Notes under the pieces: generated by a model
The model's database searches: none
The model's input: only the letters and a program-made list of their open reading frames with translations
Told to the model about the DNA's origin: nothing
Shown: one piece after another, positions 1 through 7,481 of the stretch
How the letters are laid out: each line of letters begins with the position of its first letter
How positions within the stretch are numbered: the stretch's first letter is position 1
Translations under genes and position numbers: made by a program
NCBI GenBank assembly: GCA_029863625.1
Contig: JAOTUY010000023.1
Coordinates: 1 to 42,311 of the forward strand
Direction: 5' to 3'
Length of the DNA: 42,311 nucleotides
Origin: Acidimicrobiia bacterium
GTDB taxonomy: Bacteria; Actinomycetota; Acidimicrobiia; Spongiisociales; UBA4744

Positions 1-953
1 GCCACCATCGAGGAGTAGTTCTGGGCTTGCTCGGCACTCTTGGCGAAGCCGGCCACTACGGCCATGATTCCCAGGGCGGAAATGATGGCGGCGACCGTCA
101 GCAGCAGCACACCAAACGGATTGCCCCACTCAGCACCGAACAACAGCGTGGTAGCGATCACCAAGACCACCATGCTCACGAAGCCAAGCACAAACGACAT
201 GATGCCCTTGCCGGCGATAATCGAAGACCGGCGCATCGGGGCAGCCATCAACCGGCTGAGTGTTCCGGCATGCCGTTCCTCCAACAGGCTGTTGACTCCG
301 AACTGGACGGTGAAGAACAGAAAGAAGATCGCCAATCCGGCCGCGTAGAACGTCTTTCCGGCTAGTTCTTTGTTGACTGCCTTGACGTCTTCGAGTGCCA
401 CCGGCGGAGGCGCGGCGAGGGCGCGCAACCCGGCCGCAGAGCGGTCGCCGGTGCCCCCCAAGCTCTCAAAGCTGGATACGGCGATTCGGGCGTAGGTCAT
501 CTCGCTGGCGAACTGCTCGGCGAAGGAAACCGCCACGTCTGCACCCACCCCACCTTGACTGCTAATGACCTCTAGCTCGGCTGGGTTTTCCGATTGAATC
601 GCGTCGGAGAATCCGACCGGAATGACGAAGGCTGCGTCCACGCCCTCCTCAGCGCTGAAGGGCTCAACGTCGGCGAGAGCAACGGCTTCCTCACGGGTCG
701 CGACCTTGGTGATGGTGACTTTCGCTCCCCCGAATTGCTCCAAGGCCCCAATGAACTGCCTGGCCACCACGCCCCCGTCCTGATCGACAACTGCGTATGT
801 GGCGGAGAAATCGAAGTTCTCGATCGGGTTGAAGATCGAGCTGAAAATCGCGGCCAGACCCAGGGGGGCGATAATGCCGACAATGAAGGCAGAACGGTCC
901 CGAACTCGGAGCTTGAGGTCTTTGGCAGCGATGGTGAAGGCTGGCTGCATCAT
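1..953 (-). CDS. ABC-2 type transporter permease (3' part beyond window)
   Basis: Membrane subunit of an ABC exporter that pairs with the ATPase encoded just upstream. About 317 codons are visible and the gene runs off the left edge. The ATG start at 953 overlaps the ATPase stop (TGATGATG, with a second in-frame ATG at 950), so the two are translationally coupled. The frame is open throughout. It starts with a short cytoplasmic segment (AAKDLKLRVRDRSAF), then a first membrane helix, a long extracytoplasmic domain of about 150 residues, a second helix near FYAAGLAIFFLFFTVQFG, the ABC-2 signature-like stretch EERHAGTLSRLMAAPMRR, and further helices. This is the ABC-2/NatB-YhaP layout with a large loop after TM1. 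Substrate unknown; drug or lipid export is usual for the family. Confidence 0.88.
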   Translation of the reverse strand, partial: MMQPAFTIAAKDLKLRVRDRSAFIVGIIAPLGLAAIFSSIFNPIENFDFSATYAVVDQDGGVVARQFIGALEQFGGAKVTITKVATREEAVALADVEPFSAEEGVDAAFVIPVGFSDAIQSENPAELEVISSQGGVGADVAVSFAEQFASEMTYARIAVSSFESLGGTGDRSAAGLRALAAPPPVALEDVKAVNKELAGKTFYAAGLAIFFLFFTVQFGVNSLLEERHAGTLSRLMAAPMRRSSIIAGKGIMSFVLGFVSMVVLVIATTLLFGAEWGNPFGVLLLTVAAIISALGIMAVVAGFAKSAEQAQNYSSMV

Positions 954-1900
954 CAATCCCTCAAAGCACGGCCGGTCAGGTGCAGGAATACCGACTCGAG
1001 GTTTGGTTCGTCGACATCGACCGATGTGATCGTCACCCCGGCCCCGGACACCTTGCCGAGGATGGCTGCCAGCCACTGACCGGCATCGTCGACCACCATC
1101 TCTATCCCGCCGTCTCGCACGCTGGCCTTCTTCACAACCGGCAGCGACGCCAGGGCCTCGACCCCTGCTTCAAGGGAACCACTGGCCTGCAGCCGGACCC
1201 GATCGTGCTGGCCGACCATTTGGACCAGTTCCCGGCGTGTGCCTTCGGCTTTGATCAGCCCCAGATCGATGATGCCCACCCGGTCGCACAGCCGTTCGGC
1301 TTCCTCCATGTAGTGGGTGGTGTACAGGACGGCCATCCCCTCGTCGCTCAAGTGCTCAACGCTTTCGAGGATGGCGTTGCGGCTTTGGGGATCTACACCG
1401 ACGGTTGGCTCGTCCAGCAACAGCAATCGAGGTTTGTGAAGCAATCCGATGCCGATATTGAGACGTCGCTTCATTCCGCCGGAGAACTCGTCGGTGCGAT
1501 CGTCGGCACGTTCGGCCAGGCCGATAATCTCGAGCACCCCGGCAACTCGGTTCTTGAGATCGCTTCCCGACATCTCGTAGAGCTTGCCAAAGAAGATCAG
1601 GTTCTCCCTGGCCGTCAGATCCGGGTATATCGCCAGATCCTGTGGCACCAGGCCGATCTCACGCTTGGCGTCGACACTGGTGGTAGTCAAAGGCTTCCCA
1701 TCGACGAACACCTCGCCACCGTCACGTTCCAGGAGCCCGGTGACCATCGAGATGGTGGTTGTCTTCCCTGCCCCGTTGGGACCCAGCAGACCGTACGTCT
1801 CGCCTTCGGCGATGTGAAAAGCCACACCCTTGACGGCGGCATTGTCACCAAAGGATTTCTTGAGATCACGGCATTCGAGAACCAGAGTCGAGCCGGCCAA
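953..1900 (-). CDS. ABC transporter ATP-binding protein (exporter type)
   Basis: Cytoplasmic ATPase that powers the ABC-2 permease encoded next to it. 315 residues. Walker A GPNGAGKTT at 40-48, Q-loop in LVPQDLAIYPD near 84-94, signature FSGGM at 139-143, Walker B LLLLDEP at 159-165, and the switch histidine in YTTHYMEEAE (H196). The C-terminal 80 or so residues form the extension typical of DrrA/NatA/CcmA-type exporters, ending in a DEPNLESVFLHLTG-type motif. The start is TTG at 1900, chosen because a purine-rich site (AGGGAGGGG) lies about 7 bases upstream; no better start is present. It forms a two-gene operon with the permease and is divergent from the phosphoribosyltransferase gene at 2011. 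Substrate cannot be told. Confidence 0.93.
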   Translation of the reverse strand: MAGSTLVLECRDLKKSFGDNAAVKGVAFHIAEGETYGLLGPNGAGKTTTISMVTGLLERDGGEVFVDGKPLTTTSVDAKREIGLVPQDLAIYPDLTARENLIFFGKLYEMSGSDLKNRVAGVLEIIGLAERADDRTDEFSGGMKRRLNIGIGLLHKPRLLLLDEPTVGVDPQSRNAILESVEHLSDEGMAVLYTTHYMEEAERLCDRVGIIDLGLIKAEGTRRELVQMVGQHDRVRLQASGSLEAGVEALASLPVVKKASVRDGGIEMVVDDAGQWLAAILGKVSGAGVTITSVDVDEPNLESVFLHLTGRALRD

Positions 1901-1959
1901 GAGATTCCCCTCCCTGTGCTGCTGCGCCAGAGCCTATGCAAAACTGCCGGACCCTCGAT

Positions 1960-1976
1960 AGGGGAAAAAGACCCCT
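1960..1976. promoter_or_regulatory. Short inverted repeat in a divergent promoter region
   Basis: AGGGG, seven bases, CCCCT: a perfect 5-base inverted repeat between the divergent ABC exporter operon (start 1900) and the phosphoribosyltransferase/hydrolase gene (start 2011). On the minus strand it lies between a TGACA-like -35 and a TATCGA-like -10, so it could be an operator. It resembles, but does not match, the GGGAC/GTCCC half-sites of DosR. Functional assignment is only inference. Confidence 0.25.
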
Positions 1977-2010
1977 TGTCATTTGGAGATTGTGACGGGA
2001 TGCTGAGTCC

Positions 2011-3294
2011 ATGCCTTTCCGAGATCGCGAGGACGCCGGGCGCCGCCTGGCCGACCGTCTCGAGCCCTTCCGATCTTCCGACCCGGTGGTGATTGGGCTT
2101 CCGCGGGGCGGTGTCGTGGTCGCTGCTGAAGTTGCCCGCGTCCTGGATGCGCCCCTCGACGTGGTGGTCGTCCGGAAACTGGGAGCACCCGGTCGTCCGG
2201 AGCTCGGTATCGGGGCAATCGGCGAGGACGGGATCCGGACCCTCAACCAGGAATTGATCAATCTGTTGGGCGTCACCGGACCCGAGCTGACTGAGGTGGA
2301 AGCTCAGGAGACTGATGAACTCGCCCGCCGGGTGGTGGCCTATCGTGGTAACCGGGAACCGGTGGCGGTGGCGGGGCGAACTATCATCGTCATCGACGAC
2401 GGCCTCGCCACCGGCTATACCGCCAGGACCGCGCTGCGGGTTCTTCGCAACCGGGGGGCAGTACGGTTGATCCTGGCTGTACCCGTTTCCGCCCGGGACA
2501 CGGCCAAGATGCTCCGGGAAGAAGCGGACCAGGTGATTGCTCTCGAATTGCCTCACGGATTCGGAGCCGTTGGTCAGTGGTACTCGGATTTCCGCCAGAC
2601 TTCCGATGAGGAGGTCATTCGCCTGTTGATGAATGCACGTTCCGACGAGCCTCCGAATCAGCAGGATGTTTGGATCCCGATCGAGAACGACCGTTTGCCC
2701 GGGATCCTGCTGGTGCCATCTTCGCCACGCGGCATGGTCGTGTTCGCCCATGGAAGCGGCAGCAGCCGTCACAGCCTACGAAACCAGGCGGTCGCCGGGA
2801 ACCTCAATGCGGCCGGATTTGGCACTTTGTTGTTTGACCTTCTCACCGACGAGGAGGCGCAGGATCGAGCCAACGTCTTTGACATTCGTCTCCTGGCCAA
2901 TCGCTTGACATCTGCCATCGATTGGTTGGGCGGTTTGCCCGCAATGCCCAACGTGTCGATCGGCTTGTTCGGAGCCAGCACCGGCGCGGCAGCCGCCCTC
3001 CTGGCCAGCATTGGCATGAACATCGCGGCGGTAGTGAGCCGGGGCGGCCGACCCGATCTAGTCGGACCCCGCCTTCCCGCAGTGACGACCCCCGTCCTTC
3101 TCATTATCGGCAGCCGGGACGAGACCGTTGTCGAACTGAATAGGACGGCAGCAGCGGGCTTGTCGGGTCCTTGCGAAATCTCGATCGTACCGGGTGCTGG
3201 GCACCTCTTCGAAGAACCCGGGGCTCTCGAGGATGTTGCGGCGCGAGCGATCACTTGGTTCGCGCGTTGGTTGGATCCAGGTGGGCGGGCGTAG
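2011..3294 (+). CDS. Phosphoribosyltransferase / dienelactone-hydrolase-type fusion protein
   Basis: 427-residue two-domain cytoplasmic protein. Residues 1-205 are a type I phosphoribosyltransferase with the PRPP-binding loop VIDDGLATGYT (127-137). Residues about 225-425 are an alpha/beta hydrolase with nucleophile elbow GASTG (S323), acid D370 in GSRDE and H398 in GAGHLF, so the Ser-Asp-His triad looks intact. An early AHGSGSSR stretch (246-253) fits the oxyanion region. The same fusion is known in mycobacteria (Rv0571c, a DosR-regulon gene of M. tuberculosis); its substrates are not established. Start is ATG at 2011 with only a weak ribosome site. Single gene; the downstream neighbour is convergent. 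Which base or nucleotide it uses cannot be told. Confidence 0.88.
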   Translation: MPFRDREDAGRRLADRLEPFRSSDPVVIGLPRGGVVVAAEVARVLDAPLDVVVVRKLGAPGRPELGIGAIGEDGIRTLNQELINLLGVTGPELTEVEAQETDELARRVVAYRGNREPVAVAGRTIIVIDDGLATGYTARTALRVLRNRGAVRLILAVPVSARDTAKMLREEADQVIALELPHGFGAVGQWYSDFRQTSDEEVIRLLMNARSDEPPNQQDVWIPIENDRLPGILLVPSSPRGMVVFAHGSGSSRHSLRNQAVAGNLNAAGFGTLLFDLLTDEEAQDRANVFDIRLLANRLTSAIDWLGGLPAMPNVSIGLFGASTGAAAALLASIGMNIAAVVSRGGRPDLVGPRLPAVTTPVLLIIGSRDETVVELNRTAAAGLSGPCEISIVPGAGHLFEEPGALEDVAARAITWFARWLDPGGRA

Positions 3295-3491
3295 TCACCC
3301 CGGCGCGAAGAAGCACCCCGACTGACGCTTCTAGCATCGGATTCCGCCGCCGGTCTCCGCGCCCCTGCCGATCGGGGTGTCTCTTGGTTGCATGATTACC
3401 AGGCCGGCATGACCCGGCGGTAGGGCCTAAAGACTCTAGAGGGGCCGCCCGACCTCAGAGGGCCGGCTCCCGACAGGTAGATACGAGCCGA

Positions 3492-5123
3492 TCACTCTTC
3501 GCCGATAAGATGCTCGATGGTGTTCAACAGCTGGGGAACTTGGAAGGGTTTGGCAACCAGGCCATCCATATCGGCATCGGCGAGATTGTCGGCCAGTTCT
3601 GACACAGTATCGGCGCTCATTGCGATGATGGGCACACGCTCGCCCCTCTCCTCCCTGGCTCGAATGGCGGCTGCGGCTTCGAATCCACCCATACCCGGCA
3701 TCCACAGGTCCAGCAGCACGATGTCAAAACGGTGCGCCTGCACGGCCTCAACCGCTTCGTTGCCGCTGATGGCAGTGGAAACGCGGTGGCCTCGCCGCTC
3801 CAGCAGCCGTCTCGCCACCATGCGATGGGTCGGGCTGTCGTCGACCACCAGGATGTCCAAATGGCGTCGACGTTCCCGCAGCCAATGCTTGGTCACCAGC
3901 ACGGTGAGGTCGAGGGGCGAAGGTCCGCCGATCACCGCCTCGATAGCCAACCTGACATCGTCGGCCGGAATCGGCTTCGTCAGGTAACCGGCCACGTTCA
4001 GATCTCGGCACATCGCCGCATCGCCGCGCTGACCCATCGCCGTCAGGACCATCACATGCATAGCAGCCAGGTCAGCATCGTTTCGCAGTTTGCGAGCAAA
4101 GTCCATGCCGTCGCCGTTGAGATCACAGACCGTGAGCGCAAAAGGCCGGTCCGATAGGCGGGCTTCGGTCAGCGCGGCAAGTGCTGCCGTCGGAGCCGCC
4201 ACAGCAGTCGGCTGCATACCGGTTGAGCCAATCGCCCGGAGCAGCTTGTCATGATTGATTTGATTGTCTGCCACAACGAGTATCGGCAGACCTTCAAGGT
4301 CCGAACGCACCCTCGACGGGGGCGAAACTATCTCGTCCGCTGCCAGAGTCAGCGGAATAGTGATGTGGAAGGTACTGCCGTGTCCAAGCTCGCTCTGTGC
4401 CCAGATCTCGCCTCCCATGACCTGCACGAGCTGGCGAGAGATCGACAGACCAAGGCCGGTCCCTACCGGTCGCCGGCCGTCTGACCTCCCCGCCTGCTCA
4501 TACGGCTCGAATATGGAATCGAGTTCGTCGGCCGGGATCCCGCGCCCGGTGTCCACCACCTGCAGATGCAAGGCAGCTTCGGGTAATCCCAACTGCTCGA
4601 CGCCGACCAGGACCGTTACCCCTCCTTCGTCGGTGAACTTCATCGCATTGCCGACCAGGTTGATCACGATTTGCCGCAAGCGGCCGGGATCGCCGATGAC
4701 GCGATCCGGCACGTCATCTGCGAAGCTCAGCTCCAGGCTGATGTCTTTCTGTTCAGCCGTTACCACCATCGAAGTCACAGTATCGCGGAGGTTGTCGCGG
4801 AGGCTGAACGGCATCTCCTCCACGTCGAGGTGCCCCGCCTCGATCTTCGACAGGTCGAGAAGATCATTCACAACGGTGAGCAAGGCGTCGGCGGAGGACG
4901 TGACCAATTCGACGTACTCACGCTGTTGGGGGGTGAGCTTGGTCTCGAGGGTCACCTGGGCCATACCGAGAATTCCGGCCAGTTGGGTCCGTATCTCATG
5001 GCTGACCTCGGCCAGAAACTGCGACTTGGCACGGCTTGCTTCCTCGGCGGACTCGACCGCCGCTCTGAGTCTCTCTTCCGTTTCTCGCCAATGCGAGGCC
5101 ATGGTTTCGTCGAGCATATTCAC
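3492..5123 (-). CDS. Hybrid histidine kinase without a sensor domain (HisKA-HATPase-REC-REC)
   Basis: 543 residues, no membrane segment or recognisable input domain; only a short coiled-coil-like lead of about 35 residues precedes the kinase core. HisKA has FLAEVSHEIRT with phospho-acceptor H42, then HATPase with the N-box near NLVGNAMKF and GTGLGLSIS. The first receiver domain (about 280-400) is degenerate: one residue of the acidic pair is Ala (VVADN), although D334 and the switch Lys (LTKP) remain. The second (about 422-540) is canonical: VVDDS, D472, AKPF. The linker VTKHWLRERR (410-419) recurs in the 1326-residue kinase at 19255-23235, so the two are paralogues. Start is GTG 5123, or ATG 5117; neither has a strong ribosome site and the frame is open further upstream without a better start. 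It lies 104 bases downstream of the radical SAM gene on the same strand. Confidence 0.87.
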   Translation of the reverse strand: MNMLDETMASHWRETEERLRAAVESAEEASRAKSQFLAEVSHEIRTQLAGILGMAQVTLETKLTPQQREYVELVTSSADALLTVVNDLLDLSKIEAGHLDVEEMPFSLRDNLRDTVTSMVVTAEQKDISLELSFADDVPDRVIGDPGRLRQIVINLVGNAMKFTDEGGVTVLVGVEQLGLPEAALHLQVVDTGRGIPADELDSIFEPYEQAGRSDGRRPVGTGLGLSISRQLVQVMGGEIWAQSELGHGSTFHITIPLTLAADEIVSPPSRVRSDLEGLPILVVADNQINHDKLLRAIGSTGMQPTAVAAPTAALAALTEARLSDRPFALTVCDLNGDGMDFARKLRNDADLAAMHVMVLTAMGQRGDAAMCRDLNVAGYLTKPIPADDVRLAIEAVIGGPSPLDLTVLVTKHWLRERRRHLDILVVDDSPTHRMVARRLLERRGHRVSTAISGNEAVEAVQAHRFDIVLLDLWMPGMGGFEAAAAIRAREERGERVPIIAMSADTVSELADNLADADMDGLVAKPFQVPQLLNTIEHLIGEE

Positions 5124-5227
5124 CGGTCCGGGCCGGACAAAGTGGGCTGGCCGCTGCGATGGGACCCCTCCGGAAGAACCCCACCTAGCGGGTATCGGCA
5201 GCCGACGATGCCCAGTTGAGCAAAGAA

Positions 5228-6610
5228 TCAGAGATAGGGCACCTGGAGATCATCGAGAGAGCCAAACTGGCTCTCGGTCGGCTCAGCTCAGCAGAACCAC
5301 GGCTCTGTGAGGCGCGGCCTCCCTCCGGCCACGGAAACGGGATACTCCGGTGACTCCATGATCTCACCGACCAGGATTGCATAGAGCTCCCGCTCATTCA
5401 GACCGTTCACCACACCCTGTTCGTAGCGTTGGCTCAGCCTTGCTTGAACGGCGTCCACGCCCGGGTCTGCAGAGTGCCAACGCCAGCCGAGCTTCTCCTG
5501 GTCGTACGCGTCCAAGTACGGCACGAGGTCAGGCACTTCCAGGAGCAGCGAGCCTTTCGGGATGAGCAAACGAATCGTCAGCTGGACCGGATCGACGTTT
5601 CCGGCCAGGTCGTGATGCTCAAGGAAACGAACGATGTCCCGTAGGTCGTCGAGTGACGCCCACGGCGTGAAGGGAAGCCACGTCGGTCGTATCTCGATCC
5701 GCTGGGCGCGGAGGATTTCGATGGCTGCCTCTTCATCAGCGCGAGTGTGGCCCTTGTCGAGCAGGGCGAGTATCTGGTTGTTGGTCGTTTCAAAGGCAGA
5801 CACGACGAACAGCAGCCCGGATCCAGCCAACTCGCTCCATAGCGGCGCGTGCCGCACTATCAGCTCGACCTTTGTGGTGATGTCAAAGGTCAGATCGGGA
5901 TGACGGGCGTGCACCGCTCGAGCTACCCGCATGGAGTGCGCCGGTGCGTTGAGGAAATCTGCATCGCCGAAGGTGACATGACGGGCGCCCATTTCGACCA
6001 GCTGATCGATGTCCTGAAGCACGGAACTCTCTTCGACGATGCGAATCCTGCCTTCGTAAACAGCCGGGATCGGGCAATGGCGGCATCGGTGCCTGCACCC
6101 GTGGCTGGCCTCAACATATCCAACCTTCCGGTAATCGTCGCCCACCTGAAGGTGGGCGTACCGGTCGAGCGAAGGCAGACCGGTACGAATCGGAGTCCGG
6201 AAGGCTGTCCGGCCGAGTTCGAGCTTACCGGACGGCGAACGCTGATCCCGGTCGATGTCGCCTGCCCACCGGAGTAGTCCCGATTGGTATTCGCCCGAGA
6301 TGGTCTGATCGATCGGAGATTCGCCGGATGGTGGTCCAAAACCAGCATACAAGCCGTACGCGCACACGGGTAGGTCCGGATAGGACGACTTCACTCTCCG
6401 CGCAGCCTGTACGGCCAACCGCATGGCCGTATGCATCGGAACCGAAAAGGCGAGGCCATCCGACCAGTCCAGGTCGTTGCGGGTGAGACGATCGATGGAC
6501 AGATCGACCGCCCGCACGTCATGTCCGGCTTCGCGCATCGCGGCGGCCGGAGACGCCACATGGAGTGGTTGGTGACCGAGTTCATACGTGGATGCCAGCA
6601 GGATCTTCAC
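5228..6610 (-). CDS. CUAEP-tail radical SAM selenoprotein (in-frame UGA = Sec)
   Basis: 460-residue radical SAM protein with an N-terminal cobalamin-binding-like domain (KILLASTYELGHQP at the start; about 1-115) and the iron-sulfur motif CRHRCRHC (C172, C176, C179; CX3CX2C). The frame reaches Trp-Phe-Cys440, then TGA at 5288-5290, and continues in frame as Ala-Glu-Pro-Thr-Glu-Ser and 13 more codons to a TGA at 5228. Reading the first TGA as selenocysteine gives the tail C-U-A-E-P. This is the hallmark of a known radical SAM family whose members end near CUAEP or CCAEP. A hairpin 12 bases after the TGA has the geometry of a bacterial SECIS element. Start is GTG at 6610 (V-K-I-L-L); a longer open frame to 7138 is excluded because it lies antisense to infA and the phosphatase gene. 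Substrate unknown; the Cys-Sec pair suggests redox or metal chemistry. No sel genes are in the window. Confidence 0.88.
5257..5275 (-). promoter_or_regulatory. Putative bacterial SECIS hairpin of the radical SAM selenoprotein
   Basis: On the minus strand GAGAGCCA-GTT-TGGCTCTC: a perfect 8-base-pair stem with loop GUU. It begins 12 bases after the in-frame TGA (5288-5290), and its loop G is base 21 after it. This agrees with the known E. coli fdhF arrangement of about 11 bases from UGA to the upper stem and a G/U in the apical loop that SelB contacts. It lies inside the extended coding frame. It has no T-tract, so it is a poor intrinsic terminator. Recognition by SelB is inference. Confidence 0.72.
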
Positions 6611-6760
6611 CGGACAAACATCGTAGGCCGCTTCAGCTATCAGATCATGACCCAGCTTTGGGGTTAAGGTCCTTGCGGCGCTATGTTGACAACCAGTCCT
6701 GGGCCAATCTTGATCGTCGAGAAGGACGAACCGATTCCAGGCACGAAGACGGAGCAATTG

Positions 6761-6985
6761 ATGGCAAAAGAGAAGGACGTTATTCGAGTTCAGGGAGTCG
6801 TGCGCGAGACCCTCCCGTCCGCCATGTTCCGGGTGGAGATAGATGGTGGGCACGAAGTATTGGCCCGCGCTTCTGGCAAGATGCGGCGTGGCCGCTACAT
6901 CCGTATCCTTCCCGGAGATCGAGTCGATCTCGAGATGTCGGCATACGATCCGACCAGGGGCAGGATCGTCTGGCGCTACCGCTGA
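6761..6985 (+). CDS. infA: Translation initiation factor IF-1 (paralogue-like)
   Basis: 74 residues forming a single S1/OB fold. IF-1 hallmarks are visible: [12 protein letters not shown] at the N-terminus, [23 protein letters not shown] and the terminal [11 protein letters not shown]-1 binds the 30S A site during initiation. The start at 6761 is set by GGAG ending 6 bases upstream; a longer frame to 6683 exists but adds sequence foreign to the family. Compared with common IF-1 the KMRKN-YIRIL region carries one extra residue ([11 protein letters not shown]) and HISGK is replaced by RASGK. It is not in a ribosomal-protein cluster but heads a run with a phosphatase and a protease, so it may be a second infA copy. 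Its upstream gene is divergent. Confidence 0.88.
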   Translation: MAKEKDVIRVQGVVRETLPSAMFRVEIDGGHEVLARASGKMRRGRYIRILPGDRVDLEMSAYDPTRGRIVWRYR

Positions 6986-6988
6986 CCG

Positions 6989-7450
6989 TTGTCGCCGGCC
7001 ACGATCCTTTTTGTCTGCACCGGGAATATCTGTCGATCGCCGTTGGCGGAAGCCGTGGCCCGACACGCTCTTTTCGCTCATTTCCAGGTGCCGGACCTCA
7101 TGACCATCGGTCTGCAAACGGTCAGCGCAGGAACCCATGCCCTGGTTGGCCGTTCGGCCACCCCCGAGATGAAGACGGTTGCCGCCGAGATCGGGCTCGA
7201 CCTTTCACAGCATCGGGCCACCCAGGCTGATCCAAACATGCTCGCCGACGCATCCCTGGTTTTCGCCATGGAGATGGATCACGTCGATTGGGTGCGTTCG
7301 CGGCTGAGTGACATTCCCGTCCATCTCCTGGGAAATGCCACCATCGATGATCCATACGGCTTGGGCATTTCGGAGTACCGCCGGGCGGGCCGGGAGATCG
7401 TGGCGGCCGTCCAGATGCGAGTACCCGAGATGATCGCTCTTGCGGGCTGA
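6989..7450 (+). CDS. Low-molecular-weight protein-tyrosine phosphatase family protein
   Basis: 153-residue cytoplasmic enzyme of the LMW-PTP/arsenate reductase fold. The P-loop CTGNICRS (C10 nucleophile, R16) lies at the N-terminus and the general acid in DDPYG (D121) is present, which favours phosphatase over thioredoxin-coupled arsenate reductase. The start is TTG at 6989, three bases after the infA stop, so it is probably translationally coupled to infA; no other start keeps the P-loop. The protease gene follows after 31 bases. Bacterial relatives dephosphorylate Tyr on kinases and polysaccharide-export proteins, but no tyrosine kinase is visible here, so the target is unknown. Confidence 0.9.
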   Translation: MSPATILFVCTGNICRSPLAEAVARHALFAHFQVPDLMTIGLQTVSAGTHALVGRSATPEMKTVAAEIGLDLSQHRATQADPNMLADASLVFAMEMDHVDWVRSRLSDIPVHLLGNATIDDPYGLGISEYRRAGREIVAAVQMRVPEMIALAG

Positions 7451-7481
7451 TAGGCGCCGGCGCCGCGACCGGGGAGCACCC

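Noticed and set aside
980..2092. 370-codon open frame on the plus strand
   Set aside because: Antisense to the ABC ATPase, with no recognisable protein similarity.
5257..5275. Interpretation of the hairpin as an intrinsic terminator only
   Set aside because: There is no T-tract, and the hairpin lies within the extended coding frame at SECIS spacing. A minor terminator role cannot be excluded.
6611..7138. Extension of the radical SAM reading frame to 7138
   Set aside because: It runs antisense through infA and the phosphatase P-loop; the extra residues are not homologous to the family, and the cobalamin-domain start is at 6610.
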